Positions 52,355 to 61,818 are shown, numbered from the stretch's first letter. The stretch is DNA of 61,818 bases from Candidatus Coprenecus avistercoris (GCA_018712275.1 DVHI01000025.1:1-61818); one strand, 5' to 3'. Made by a program: numbers and translations. Notes: generated from the sequence alone by a model not told the origin.

Positions 52355-53656
52355 ATGGTAAATGTAAATTTCAAACCCTCGAAGGCGTATATCGAGAAGG
52401 CACTCAACGCTTTCGACACCCTTCAGGGAAGACAGGGAAGAGGCAATGATTTCTTAGGCTGGCTCGATCTGCCCTCGGACACTCCGGAGTCCATCGTAAA
52501 GGGCTGCGAGGACATCGCTAAGGAATGGAAGGACAAGGGCGTGCAGGTGGCCGTGGTCATCGGTATCGGCGGCTCCTATCTCGGAGCAAAGGCAGCCCTC
52601 GAGGCTCTCTCGCACTCCTTCGGCCTCAATGAGAAAGGCATTCACGTAGTCTTCGCCGGCTTCAACCTCTCGGAGGAATATCACGCCGAGCTTATAGACT
52701 ACATCCAGGATAAATCGGTGGCAGCCGTGGTCATCTCCAAGTCAGGCACCACCACTGAGCCCGCAGTGGCTTTCCGCGTCATCAAGGAGCATATCGAGGA
52801 GCGCTACGGCAAGTCCGAGGCCGCTTCCCGCATCGTGGCCGTCACCGACAAGGCCCGCGGTGCCCTGAAGAGCCTCTCGGATCAGGAGGGCTACCGTACC
52901 TTCGTGATTCCCGACAACGTAGGCGGCCGCTTCTCGGTCCTCACCCCCGTGGGCCTGCTCCCCATCGCCCTGGCCGGTTACGATATCCGTGCCCTGCTCA
53001 AGGGTGCCGCCGCCATGGCCCGCCGCTGCTCCGAACGCAGTGAGGAGAATCCCGCCCTCATCTACGCCGCAGCCCGCAACGAACACTACGATGCCGGCAA
53101 GAAGGTGGAGATCTTAGTCAATTTCAACCCCAAGCTCCAGTACGTCGGCGAGTGGTGGAAGCAGCTCTTCGGCGAGTCCGAGGGCAAGGAAGGCAAGGGT
53201 ATATTCCCCGCCTCGGTTAATTTCACCACCGACCTGCACTCCATGGGCCAGTACATCCAGGAGGGCGAGAGGATGCTCTTCGAGACTGTCATCTCAGTAG
53301 AGAATGCCGGCCGCGAGCTGGTCATCACGAACGACCCCCAGAACCTCGACGGCCTTAACTTCCTCACCGGCATGCACCTCGAGCACTGCAACAAGATGGC
53401 CGAGGCCGGTACCCGTCTGGCCCACCTCGACGGCGGAGTGCCCCAGGGCAGGGTGACAGTGGACCGCATCGACGAGTACAATCTCGGCGAACTCTTCATG
53501 TTCTTCGAAGAGGCCTGCGGTATCTCGGCCTACGTCCTAGGAGTCAATCCTTTCGATCAGCCCGGAGTGGAGGCCTACAAGAAGAATATGTTCGCACTCC
53601 TCGGCAAGCCCGGTTACGAGGCTCAGGCCGAGGCCATCCGCAAGAGGCTCGAGTAG
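52355..53656 (+). CDS. pgi: glucose-6-phosphate isomerase
   Basis: Pgi interconverts glucose 6-phosphate and fructose 6-phosphate. The 433-residue protein is of the short bacterial type. It shows VVIGIGGSYLGAKAALEALS, the phosphate-binding SKSGTTTEPAVAFR, GGRFSVLTPVGLLPIALAGY, the catalytic Glu in GQYIQEGERMLFETVI and the C-terminal Lys in GVEAYKKNMFALLG. The gene is strongly biased to C-ending codons, as expected for high expression. It lies downstream of gpsA and 28 bases before addB. Confidence 0.97.
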   Translation: MVNVNFKPSKAYIEKALNAFDTLQGRQGRGNDFLGWLDLPSDTPESIVKGCEDIAKEWKDKGVQVAVVIGIGGSYLGAKAALEALSHSFGLNEKGIHVVFAGFNLSEEYHAELIDYIQDKSVAAVVISKSGTTTEPAVAFRVIKEHIEERYGKSEAASRIVAVTDKARGALKSLSDQEGYRTFVIPDNVGGRFSVLTPVGLLPIALAGYDIRALLKGAAAMARRCSERSEENPALIYAAARNEHYDAGKKVEILVNFNPKLQYVGEWWKQLFGESEGKEGKGIFPASVNFTTDLHSMGQYIQEGERMLFETVISVENAGRELVITNDPQNLDGLNFLTGMHLEHCNKMAEAGTRLAHLDGGVPQGRVTVDRIDEYNLGELFMFFEEACGISAYVLGVNPFDQPGVEAYKKNMFALLGKPGYEAQAEAIRKRLE

Positions 53657-53684
53657 CCGTTAAAGCATTACAGCAGATCAGCAG

Positions 53685-56510
53685 ATGAGAAAGGAGTTTC
53701 TCAGAAGTGTAGCCGGGCAGTTCTACAGCCTTACTGGCGGAGAGCTGCGCGGCTACTGCTTTGTCTTCCCCAACCGCCGCTCGTCCCTCTTCTTCCGCCG
53801 CTATCTGGGAGAGACGGCCGACAGACCCATTTTCTCCCCCGCGATAACCAACATCAACGACCTTTTCACCGAACTTTCAGGCCTCCATTCTCTCGACCGC
53901 ATTACCCTCCTGCATCGGCTCTACACCGTGTATCGGGAGAAGGTGGAAGGCTTCGACGAGAGTTTCGACGATTTCGTCTACCGCGGCGAGGTGATCCTGT
54001 CCGACTTCGATGACATCGACAAATACATGGCCGATGCCGCCGGACTTTTTACGAACATCAGGGACCTCAAGGAGATAGAGGACCGCTACGACTACCTCAG
54101 TCCGGCCCAGCGGGAGGCCATAGCCTCGTTCTGGGGGGTGGTCATCCCTTGCCGCGAGGGGCGCAAGGAACAGCAGTTCCTGGGAATGTGGGACAGCATG
54201 CACGGCATCTACACCGGTCTGCGGACTCTGCTGGAGAGCAGGGGAGAGGCCTACGAGGGCATGATATACCGCTCGGTGGCCGAACGTCTCAAGGAGGGCG
54301 ACCCGGACCTGCTCCGGGCTCTGGAACGCTATGACCGGACGGTGTTCGTAGGACTCAATGCCCCGAACCGCTGCGAGCGCACCCTCTTCGAGACTCTTCA
54401 GAAACTCGGCCGCGGGGACTTCTACTGGGACTACTACGGCGAGGCTGTCCGCGACCCTGCCAACAAATCCTCCCTCTTCATGGAGGACAATGTCTCCCGC
54501 TATCCCTCCCTCCACCCGCTGCCGGAGGACGGAGGGCTGTGTGAGGCTCCTCCTAAGATAGAGGCGGTCTCCATCCCTTCGGCTGTAGGCCAGACCAAGT
54601 ACGTCCACGACATCCTGCAGCGGATAGTCCGGGAGGAAGGCACCTCCGACCTCTTCTCGACCGCCGTCCTCCTGCCGGACGAGCAGCTGCTTTTCCCTCT
54701 GCTCAATTCCCTTCCGGAGGAGGTCACTCCGGTCAATGTCACCATGGGCTATTCCCTGGCTCACAGCAATGTATCCTCCTTCGTGGCAGCCATTGCCTCC
54801 CTTCAGGACCGGCTCCGGCTCCGTGACGGGCAGGTCCGTTTCTACTGGAGGGACGTCCTGGCACTTTTAGCCCATCCCTACATCAGCGGCAGTCCGGTTC
54901 TTCAGGAGCGGGCGAAGGAACTCAGGGACAATATTATCAAGGCCAATACCATCTATCCCGAGGCCGGCTTCCTCAGCGAGGGGCAGCCTCTCCTCGGCCT
55001 GATCTTCCAGGACGCCGCGAGGGCGGATGTCCCCGCCTCGGAGGCTGTCTCGGACTACCTCACCTCCATTCTGGATGCTGTTACGGAAGGAGCGGACCGT
55101 ATCGACAAGGAATTCTTAGCGGGCTACAGCCGCAGTCTCAACCTGCTGCACTCGCTCGGGATAGACATGCGCAAGGATACTTATTTCCGCCTGCTGCGCC
55201 GTCTGGAGGCCTCGGTGTCGATTCCCTTCAGCGGAGAGCCGCTGGACGGTCTGCAGATCATGGGACCGCTGGAGATCAGGGCCCTGGATTTCGAGAACCT
55301 GATAATCCTCTCGGTGAACGAGGGCACTTTCCCTTCCCGGAATACGGCGGCCTCGATGATACCGTACAACCTCCGCCGGGGCTTCGGCCTGCCCACCTAC
55401 GAGTTTCAGGACTCGATCTCGGCCTATCATTTTTACCGCAGTATCTGCCGGGCCCGCAGGGTGTGGCTGCTGACCGACAGCCGGGGCGACGGCCTGCGCT
55501 CCGGAGAGGAGAGCCGCTATATCAAGCAGCTCGAGTATCATTACGGCCTGCCGGTGGAGCGCCGTACAGTCTCCTTTACCATTACCGGCAATTCCCTGCC
55601 GGAGGTGGCTCCGGTGCCCAAGACCCCGGAGCATCTGGAGAGACTGCGCGGGATGACATTCTCCAATTCCTCCCTGCAGACGTGGATGGGCTGTTCCATG
55701 CGTTTCTACTACCAGTATATCCTGGGTCTCAAGGAAGAGGAAGACCTTTCCGAGGGGGTGGACAATGCCGCCTTCGGCACGCTCTACCACTATGTCATGC
55801 GCCGGCTCTACGAACCCTTCAAAGGCCATCCCGCAGACAGGGCCGCACTCAGGAAAATGGCTGCGGATACAGAACGCATAGCCGCATTGGTGGATGAAGG
55901 CTTCCATGACGAACTGGAACTGAAGGAGATAAGCGGACGCAACCGTATCGCCGGAGCCTTAGTGGCCAAGCTGGCGGCCAGGACTCTGGAGGTGGATGCC
56001 GCCCGTCCGGATGGAGAGGAGATCAGTTCCGTCGTGGCTTTGGAGGAGAACTACACCGCGTCATTCCGGACTCCGGCAGGGCACGATGTCCGGCTCCGGG
56101 GCATTTTCGACCGGGTCGACCGGGTGGGAGGCCGGCTGAGAATCGTGGACTACAAGACCGGCGGGGAGCATTTCAGCTGCCGGGAGATAAGCGAGCTCTT
56201 CCAGAGCGATACCCACGGCGGAGGCAGTCATTTCTTCCAGCTGCTGCTGTATCTGCTTATCCTGTCTGACCGTAAGCAGGAGCCGAAGGTGGATGACGTG
56301 GAGAATGTCCTCTTAGAGATATACTACACCCGGAACCTCTATACCGGGGGACAGGCCTGGCGCACGCCCCTTAAATCCGAATATGAGGAGTTCACTCAGG
56401 CATTGGGGACCCTTCTGGACCGTATCCTGAATCCGGACGAGCCGTTCACTGCCTGCGAGGACGGGGCAGCCTGTGAGTATTGTCCCTTCACTGCATTGTG
56501 TAACAGATAA
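53685..56510 (+). CDS. addB: AddB-like nuclease subunit (PD-(D/E)XK, Fe-S)
   Basis: The 941-residue protein is the partner of the helicase-nuclease that follows. The N-terminal part (VFPNRRSSLFFRRYLG) resembles the inactive helicase domain of AddB/RecC. A RecB-type nuclease lies near 800-850, with LRGIFDRVDRVGG and RIVDYKTGGEH. An iron-sulfur cluster is suggested by Cys in WMGCSMRFYYQYIL (near 668) and CEYCPFTALC at the end (C-x2-C-x5-C), as in AddB. It processes DNA ends for recombination. Sequence similarity to Firmicutes AddB is low, so the subunit name rests on layout and context. Confidence 0.88.
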   Translation: MRKEFLRSVAGQFYSLTGGELRGYCFVFPNRRSSLFFRRYLGETADRPIFSPAITNINDLFTELSGLHSLDRITLLHRLYTVYREKVEGFDESFDDFVYRGEVILSDFDDIDKYMADAAGLFTNIRDLKEIEDRYDYLSPAQREAIASFWGVVIPCREGRKEQQFLGMWDSMHGIYTGLRTLLESRGEAYEGMIYRSVAERLKEGDPDLLRALERYDRTVFVGLNAPNRCERTLFETLQKLGRGDFYWDYYGEAVRDPANKSSLFMEDNVSRYPSLHPLPEDGGLCEAPPKIEAVSIPSAVGQTKYVHDILQRIVREEGTSDLFSTAVLLPDEQLLFPLLNSLPEEVTPVNVTMGYSLAHSNVSSFVAAIASLQDRLRLRDGQVRFYWRDVLALLAHPYISGSPVLQERAKELRDNIIKANTIYPEAGFLSEGQPLLGLIFQDAARADVPASEAVSDYLTSILDAVTEGADRIDKEFLAGYSRSLNLLHSLGIDMRKDTYFRLLRRLEASVSIPFSGEPLDGLQIMGPLEIRALDFENLIILSVNEGTFPSRNTAASMIPYNLRRGFGLPTYEFQDSISAYHFYRSICRARRVWLLTDSRGDGLRSGEESRYIKQLEYHYGLPVERRTVSFTITGNSLPEVAPVPKTPEHLERLRGMTFSNSSLQTWMGCSMRFYYQYILGLKEEEDLSEGVDNAAFGTLYHYVMRRLYEPFKGHPADRAALRKMAADTERIAALVDEGFHDELELKEISGRNRIAGALVAKLAARTLEVDAARPDGEEISSVVALEENYTASFRTPAGHDVRLRGIFDRVDRVGGRLRIVDYKTGGEHFSCREISELFQSDTHGGGSHFFQLLLYLLILSDRKQEPKVDDVENVLLEIYYTRNLYTGGQAWRTPLKSEYEEFTQALGTLLDRILNPDEPFTACEDGAACEYCPFTALCNR

Positions 56511-56522
56511 ATAACAGAGTAT

Positions 56523-59500
56523 ATGCTGGAGATATGCAAGGCGTCGGCCGGGTCGGGCAAGACCCACAAACTTACCGGGGAGTATCTGCGGATGCTCTTC
56601 AGCGGCGGGACCGACCGCTATAAATCGATTCTGGCGGTGACATTCACCAACAAGGCTACCGGCGAGATGAAGCAGAGAGTCCTCGAGGAGCTGCACCGGA
56701 TAGCCTCCGGGGAGAAATCCCCATTCATCGCTGACCTCGCCCGCTCGGGCCGGTTTGCGGACATGGCTTCCGCCGGCAGCACTCCGGAGGCCGTGGAAGA
56801 AGCGGTGCGCCGGCATGCATCGGCTCTGCTCTCGGCTATTCTGAACGACTACTCTCTCTTCAATATCAGCACTATCGACCGGTTCTTCCAGCAGGTACTC
56901 AGGGCATTCGCCATAGAAACCGGGCATTTCTCGTCCTATAATGTAGAGATCAACGACGACAGCATCTTAGCCATAGCTGTGGACGAGCTGATGGGCTCGA
57001 TAGATGACAACGAGGAACTGCTGCAGTGGCTCATCGACCTGTCCGTGGAGGCGGTGGAGAACGGCCGCGACTGGAACAGCGTGCCCCAGCTGCTCCGTCT
57101 GGGCTCGGAACTCTTCAAGGAACCGTTCAAGCTGGCGGTGCGCGGCTCCGGGGTGGAACTGGCCGGGCGCACTTCCATAGCCGAGTGCGGGAAGGCCATG
57201 CGGAAGGTAGTTAGGGACTTCCGCGAGGAGTGCCGCAGCATGGCGGACGAGGCGGCGGCCATAATGAGCCGTTATGATCTTGTACCCTCTGATTTCAAGG
57301 GCGGTTCCCGCTCGTTCATGAACTATTTCGACAAACTGCGTTCCGGACGCTACGAGGCCCCTCCGGCCACATTTGTCAGCATGGCGGAGGAAGAGCCGGC
57401 CAGATGGTGCGCCTCCTCGGCCAAAACCCGGGCCTCCGACATCGCCTCCGCATATCATGCCGGGCTTGCGGAGATAGTCCGCAGGGCTTCCGACCCGGAC
57501 CGCCTCACCAAGTACTTCACTGCCCTGGAGATACTGCGAAATCTTTCCGTGGCCGGTATCCTGAGCGATATCGAGGCCCAGGTCCGGGACCACTGCCGCC
57601 GCAACAACTTAGTCCTGCTCTCCGATACCCCGCGCTTCCTGTCGGACATCATCGACGGCAGCGACACACCTTTTATATACGAGCGCGTGGGCTCCCGCCT
57701 GGACAACTACCTGCTGGACGAGTTCCAGGACACCTCCCGGATGCAGTGGGACAACTTCGAACCCCTGCTCCGCGACAGCGTGGACGCCGGCAGTCCCTGC
57801 CTGATAGTGGGCGACGTCAAGCAGAGCATCTACCGCTGGAGAGGCTCCGACTGGAGGCTGCTGGATACGGAGATAGCCTCCCGCTTCGACCCCCGCAAGG
57901 TCCACACCGATACCCTGGCCTACAACTGGCGCAGCTCCGCCGAAGTGGTTTCCTTCAACAATTCTTTCTTCGGCTCCGTCGGGGCCCTGACCGGTGATGA
58001 GCTCATAGGCCGCATCTACTCCGACGCCGTGCAGCGGATACCGGAGGGCAGCAGCCGTCCCGCAGGGCATATCCGGGTCACATTTACCGAAGGCAACAGC
58101 GCGGATATGTGGGAGGAAAGTTACCTGCAGCGGATTCTCGATGCGGTCCGCACCCTTATGGAACACGGCTACCGCCCCGGGGACATAGCCTTCTTAGTCC
58201 GGACCCGTGCCGAGGGCGCCGCCATATCGGACCTGCTGATAGCCAACGACTACAATATCATGACGGAGGACTCCCTCCGTCTCTCCTCCTCCGCAGCGGT
58301 GCGCCGGACCGTGGACTGCCTGAAAGAGATGGCCGCCGGTATGTCCGGGACAGCTCCGGACGGGGAGGACGGCCCGGCAGCCGGGAAATCCCTCTACAAT
58401 ATCTGCGAGACCCTTCTGCGCTCCCGTCCCGAAGGGCAGGAGGACGGCGGCTCGGCCTTTGTAAACGCCTTCCTGGACTGTGTCCTGGAATATATCGGGG
58501 CGGAGGGCTCCGACCTCACCGGCTTCCTGCGCTGGTGGGAGACCGAGGGGGCCGACCGCTCCGTCTCGGCTCCGGAGGGCAGGGACGCCCTGCGCGTGAT
58601 TACGATACACAAGTCCAAGGGCTTGGAATTCAAGGCCGTCATCGTGCCTTTCCTCCAGATACCCTTTGCGCCCAAGGGCAACACCGCCAAATATATCTGG
58701 TGCGGATCCTCCATACAGCCCTTCGACATGCTGCCGGTCTATCCCCTGGAGTGCCGCAGCAGTCTGGAACAGACCGTATTTGCCGGAGACTACTTGCGGG
58801 AGAAGCGCTACAGCGCCGTGGATGCGGTCAATGTGGCATACGTCGCCTTTACCCGGGCGGTACAGGAGCTCATTGTCTTCGCCCTCGTGCGTCCTTCCAA
58901 GAACGGCCCGGCCCCCACGTCCGTATCCCATATCCTCTATTCCCACCTTCAGGGACAGCTTGAGGACGGGATCTACGAATTAGGAGAATGGACCTCGCCC
59001 CAATACCGGAAAGGCGGGGAGAGGGGAGCAGCCGGGGAGGAGATGGCCCGCGTGCCGTCGGTTCCCATAGGGGACAGGCTTAGGCTCTCCTTCCGCGGGG
59101 AGGAGTTCTTCAAGAGGGACAGCCGCCGCACCAGAGGTATTGTCCTGCATGAGATATTGTCTAAGGTGGAGACGGCCTCCGATTTAGAGGAGGCGGTGCG
59201 GGGGGCCGTGGTCTCCGGCATTCTCCCCGCCAAGGAGGGGCCGCAGGTGCTGGAGCAGTTCTCCGGGATGCTGCGGTCGGTGAGCGGCAGGCATTGGTTC
59301 GACGGGACTTACCTTCTGATGAACGAGGCGACCGTCATTGCTCCCGGAGGGGACAGCTACCGTCCGGACCGGATGATGTTCAGCCCTGACGGACAGAAGG
59401 CTGTGGTGGTGGACTACAAGTTCGGCAGCCGCAGGGACGGGCAGTACCGCGCCCAGGTCCGGGGATATATGGACCTTCTCGGGCAGATGGGCTACCGAGA

Positions 59501-59567
59501 GGTGGAGGGATGGCTGTGGTACGGGGAGGACGGAGTGGAGGAAGTGGGACAATCTGCGGGGAAATGA
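56523..59567 (+). CDS. addA: AddA-like UvrD-type helicase-nuclease
   Basis: The 1014-residue superfamily 1A helicase begins MLEICKASAGSGKTHKLTGE, with Walker A almost at the N-terminus. Other motifs are AVTFTNKATGEMKQR, LLDEFQDTSRMQWDNF near 398, IVGDVKQSIYRWRGSDWRLL near 430, VITIHKSKGLEFKAVIVP near 695 and VAYVAFTRAVQELIVF near 775. A C-terminal RecB-family nuclease has DRMMFSPDGQKAVVVDYKFG near 955. It starts 13 bases after addB. Together they form an AddAB/RecBCD-type break-repair complex. Confidence 0.92.
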   Translation: MLEICKASAGSGKTHKLTGEYLRMLFSGGTDRYKSILAVTFTNKATGEMKQRVLEELHRIASGEKSPFIADLARSGRFADMASAGSTPEAVEEAVRRHASALLSAILNDYSLFNISTIDRFFQQVLRAFAIETGHFSSYNVEINDDSILAIAVDELMGSIDDNEELLQWLIDLSVEAVENGRDWNSVPQLLRLGSELFKEPFKLAVRGSGVELAGRTSIAECGKAMRKVVRDFREECRSMADEAAAIMSRYDLVPSDFKGGSRSFMNYFDKLRSGRYEAPPATFVSMAEEEPARWCASSAKTRASDIASAYHAGLAEIVRRASDPDRLTKYFTALEILRNLSVAGILSDIEAQVRDHCRRNNLVLLSDTPRFLSDIIDGSDTPFIYERVGSRLDNYLLDEFQDTSRMQWDNFEPLLRDSVDAGSPCLIVGDVKQSIYRWRGSDWRLLDTEIASRFDPRKVHTDTLAYNWRSSAEVVSFNNSFFGSVGALTGDELIGRIYSDAVQRIPEGSSRPAGHIRVTFTEGNSADMWEESYLQRILDAVRTLMEHGYRPGDIAFLVRTRAEGAAISDLLIANDYNIMTEDSLRLSSSAAVRRTVDCLKEMAAGMSGTAPDGEDGPAAGKSLYNICETLLRSRPEGQEDGGSAFVNAFLDCVLEYIGAEGSDLTGFLRWWETEGADRSVSAPEGRDALRVITIHKSKGLEFKAVIVPFLQIPFAPKGNTAKYIWCGSSIQPFDMLPVYPLECRSSLEQTVFAGDYLREKRYSAVDAVNVAYVAFTRAVQELIVFALVRPSKNGPAPTSVSHILYSHLQGQLEDGIYELGEWTSPQYRKGGERGAAGEEMARVPSVPIGDRLRLSFRGEEFFKRDSRRTRGIVLHEILSKVETASDLEEAVRGAVVSGILPAKEGPQVLEQFSGMLRSVSGRHWFDGTYLLMNEATVIAPGGDSYRPDRMMFSPDGQKAVVVDYKFGSRRDGQYRAQVRGYMDLLGQMGYREVEGWLWYGEDGVEEVGQSAGK

Positions 59568-59568
59568 T

Positions 59569-59576
59569 TATATTTG
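59569..59576 (+). promoter_or_regulatory. -7 promoter box for the HMA protein
   Basis: TATATTTG fits TAnnTTTG, directly after the addA stop and 25 bases before the chosen ATG. Confidence 0.6.
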
Positions 59577-59600
59577 CGTCCGGATTTAAACAAGTATACT

Positions 59601-59816
59601 ATGACAAAAGTTATTTACAATGTGAAAGGGATGGCGTGCAACCATTGTGTCATGCATGTACAGAGGGCTCTCGAATCCATACCCGGTGTTAAGGCGTTTG
59701 TGACTCTTGATCCCGCTCAGGCAGAGATAGAATTCTTTGACAAAGTTTACTCCAAGTCAGAACTTCAATCAGTAATCTCGGAGAAGGCCGGAGATTATAT
59801 TCTGGAAGATAAGTAA
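59601..59816 (+). CDS. small heavy-metal-associated (HMA) domain protein
   Basis: The 71-residue protein starts MTKVIYNVKGMACNHCVMHV after a promoter box. An upstream ATG would begin inside that leader. It is a single ferredoxin-like HMA domain with metal-binding Cys13 and Cys16 in GMACNHC, like CopZ copper chaperones. No P-type ATPase is in the window. An acidic C-terminus (KAGDYILEDK) ends the domain. It probably carries Cu+ or a similar soft metal ion in the cytoplasm. Confidence 0.9.
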   Translation: MTKVIYNVKGMACNHCVMHVQRALESIPGVKAFVTLDPAQAEIEFFDKVYSKSELQSVISEKAGDYILEDK

Positions 59817-59832
59817 AAGCTAAACGTATTTT

Positions 59833-61635
59833 ATGAAATTGAGTTTTAAGATTTTAGGTGCAGCAGCAGTTCTTGCCGCCGTTGCATGTACCCTTCCCTC
59901 GTGCTCTTCGGAGCTGAGTCTGGAAGAGGACAGTTTCGACACCACCGTGAATTTCGGAGGTGAGGCATTCTCTATTCCGGTCGGCTCGACCGATGAGATA
60001 GCCATAGGCGATTTTCTGGAAATTTCTGAGGGTGATGTTATCGGAATTGACAATAACGGCAATTACTATATCGGATTCTCGCAGACTTTCGAGCAGAAGA
60101 TATCGGTGAGCGATTTTACGGATAAGCTGACAGTCGCAGGACTCTATCATGTCATGGAGCCCCGTCCTGTGGCACTTCCCTCTCTGGAGGAGCTGCCTGA
60201 GATTCCTGAGGTCTTTCCCGGAGAGGAAATTCCGGATGTCGATGTCGCCGGAGATATGATAAGCGTCGACATGGGACTGGACGAGGTGTTCTCCTATGAG
60301 TTCGGTTTCGAGGAGGCAAAAGACTATGGCCTGGTCAGCATTGAGAGAGTGGACATGGAGGAAACCTATCTCCGTCCCGAGATTGAGCTGGAGAGCGACC
60401 ACGGGCTGCCCCCTTCACTTAAGGTGGAAGTTAAGCTTCAGGTACCCCCTCACTATGTTTTCGAGTCTTCCCCTATGGTGGACTCCGAAACCGACATAGT
60501 GACATTTACCGGAGTGATGGATGAGGCAACCGGAACCGTGGTATTCCAGCCGCTGGTTCTCGAAGCCATAGATTTCGTGCCGGGCGAGGAGGCCGCGCAG
60601 AATTTCGTATTCCAGGACGAGTTTGCTGTTACAAGCTCCACGCTCTTTATTTCCCGCGAGGATATAGAGCCTATGGCGGGCAGTGAGCTCATGGCCACTC
60701 TTACAGTGAAGGCCGGTTCGGATGAAGGAACACTCCGCCCGCTGGCATTTACAGGAAAAGTGGACATAGATATTGACCCTGTCAACGAAAGTATAGAGCT
60801 TTCAGATATTCCCGATGTCCTGAAGTCAGAGGACCTCGTTCTGGACTTCTATGCACCTACCTTGACCGCTGCCGTAAGCACCAATGCCGGAATTCCCGTG
60901 AATCTGACAGCAGATGTAGTGCCGGTGTTTACCGGAGGTGACGGGGAAAAGGTGAGTCTGAATCTTGCCGTTCCCATGTCGGATGACCCTGCATCTGTGG
61001 AAACAGCCAATTATTGGGTGGCTTCTGTTCAGCCTGACGACATGCCTGCGGGCTATCAGTTTATAGAAGCGGATATCCGCAGTCTGCTCCGTCGCATACC
61101 GGACCAGGTGAGGGTGGATGTGCTTGCCGGAACAGATCCGGCTGAGAACGCCTATGTGGTCTGCAATGCCGATTATACGGTGACAGGAGAGTTTGCTTTC
61201 AATGTGCCTTTCGCATTCGGAAGCGACCTTCATCTTGCGGTTAGGGATACCCTTTACGACATGCCAGAGATTCTCACTACGGTAGTGAAGTCAGCCAGTG
61301 TAAAGATAGGCGGTACAGTATCCAGCACTCTTCCTGTAAATGTGGAGCTCAGTGCATATTTCCTCGACGAGAGCCTCAATGTCCTGGATGTCCCCGTTGT
61401 CAGTCAGGAAATAAGCGGGACCGGCACTCCTGGAACTTCTGCCGAGACACCTCTGAATCTGGAGATACCCCGGACAGAGCTTAAGAAAGATATTCATGCT
61501 CTGGTATTTGAATTTGTACTGAAGTCCGGAGATGTCCCTGGAATTTCTCTCTCAGAGTCATCTTCCATACAGGCGGATATCGTCCTGAATATACCCGGAG
61601 GAGTGACAGTTGATATAAATGACCTAAATTTCTAA
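59833..61635 (+). CDS. hypothetical envelope lipoprotein
   Basis: The 600-residue protein has a lipobox (TLPSC, Cys24). The rest is acidic and beta-rich with no membrane segments. Similar strand patterns recur, for example VNFGGEAFSIPVGSTDEIAI near the start and GIPVNLTADVVPVFTGGDGE later, suggesting several Ig-like or sandwich domains. I do not recognise a named family. It is 11 bases before a second exported protein and probably cotranscribed with it, so both may belong to one surface structure. The TTA in its signal region is followed by G, as elsewhere in the window. Confidence 0.75.
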   Translation: MKLSFKILGAAAVLAAVACTLPSCSSELSLEEDSFDTTVNFGGEAFSIPVGSTDEIAIGDFLEISEGDVIGIDNNGNYYIGFSQTFEQKISVSDFTDKLTVAGLYHVMEPRPVALPSLEELPEIPEVFPGEEIPDVDVAGDMISVDMGLDEVFSYEFGFEEAKDYGLVSIERVDMEETYLRPEIELESDHGLPPSLKVEVKLQVPPHYVFESSPMVDSETDIVTFTGVMDEATGTVVFQPLVLEAIDFVPGEEAAQNFVFQDEFAVTSSTLFISREDIEPMAGSELMATLTVKAGSDEGTLRPLAFTGKVDIDIDPVNESIELSDIPDVLKSEDLVLDFYAPTLTAAVSTNAGIPVNLTADVVPVFTGGDGEKVSLNLAVPMSDDPASVETANYWVASVQPDDMPAGYQFIEADIRSLLRRIPDQVRVDVLAGTDPAENAYVVCNADYTVTGEFAFNVPFAFGSDLHLAVRDTLYDMPEILTTVVKSASVKIGGTVSSTLPVNVELSAYFLDESLNVLDVPVVSQEISGTGTPGTSAETPLNLEIPRTELKKDIHALVFEFVLKSGDVPGISLSESSSIQADIVLNIPGGVTVDINDLNF

Positions 61636-61646
61636 GCTGAGATCAG

Positions 61647-61818
61647 ATGAAAAAAATAGTAATTACCATATCCCTGCTTCTGGCAGTATCTGTAGCTCTG
61701 AGCGCTCAGAGCAGGTCGGGTTATTTCGTAAGAAATTCGACACAGAACCACTATTTCAACGCCGCTTTCGTTCCTGATCAGGGATATGTCGGCGTGCCTT
61801 TCCTGAACGGTTTTGACA
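61647..61818 (+). CDS. exported protein, possibly DUF5723-like, cut by right edge
   Basis: A frame opens at ATG 61647 and runs 57 codons to the edge. A signal peptide is clear (MKKIVITISLLLAVSVALSA then QSRSG). The mature start YFVRNSTQNHYFNAAFVPDQ recalls Bacteroidota outer-membrane beta-barrel proteins of the DUF5723 kind, which carry NPA-type motifs there, but the visible part is too short to be sure. It follows the 600-residue lipoprotein by 11 bases, likely as an operon. Confidence 0.7.
   Translation, partial: MKKIVITISLLLAVSVALSAQSRSGYFVRNSTQNHYFNAAFVPDQGYVGVPFLNGFD

Overview
The window looks like a chromosomal segment of a GC-rich Bacteroidota species, most likely a gut or rumen Bacteroidales. 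The evidence is a SusC/SusD pair, many signal-peptide and lipoprotein glycan-degrading enzymes, weak Shine-Dalgarno signals, and the Bacteroidota -7 promoter box TAnnTTTG upstream of many genes. I cannot name a genus from the sequence alone.

Layout. 1-3753 (minus): an apparent operon recG - mgsA - NUDIX hydrolase - Sel1-repeat protein that runs off the left edge. 3780-5411 (plus): pdxA and rnhA, divergent from recG. 5359-17619: a uronate catabolism block. It holds an operon kdgK - eda - MFS hexuronate transporter with a secreted esterase beyond a terminator, a LacI-type regulator, uxaA/uxaB, divergent uxaC, and a GH43 glycosidase. 17719-20664 (plus): a large orphan protein with two receiver-like domains and a PEP/pyruvate-binding domain. 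20789-39377 (minus): a ten-gene pectin utilisation locus in the order GH28, CE12-CE8 fusion, GH105, PL1-type pectate lyase, SusC, SusD, large beta-helix lipoprotein, kduD, kduI, DUF4861 protein. 39535-51140: mixed housekeeping and membrane genes. They include xpt, a zinc alcohol dehydrogenase, a Trp-attenuated trpB-like gene between two beta-propeller lipoproteins, a DMT transporter, a DUF554 protein and hydrolases. 51251-59567 (plus): gpsA, pgi and an AddB/AddA-type helicase-nuclease pair. 59601-61818 (plus): a small HMA metal-binding protein and two envelope proteins, the last cut by the right edge.

How the genes work together. The enzymes give a nearly complete route from esterified pectin to central metabolism. 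CE8/CE12 remove methyl and acetyl esters. PL1 and GH28 cut the backbone, SusCD import oligomers, and GH105 removes unsaturated ends. KduI and KduD carry the unsaturated product to 2-keto-3-deoxygluconate (KDG). Galacturonate goes through UxaC, UxaB and UxaA to the same KDG, and KdgK and Eda finish to pyruvate and glyceraldehyde 3-phosphate. A palindromic operator with half-site GTGCACGAAAA occurs at three promoter regions (kdgK/lacI, uxaB/uxaC, GH28), always next to a -7 box. I infer that the LacI protein encoded here controls both the cytoplasmic pathway and the pectin locus, about 25 kb apart.

The most notable non-gene signals are a complete transcription attenuator with a five-Trp leader peptide before the trpB-like gene, nested long inverted repeats after lacI, and a 117-bp tandem repeat built on a 39-bp phase near 41.4 kb.
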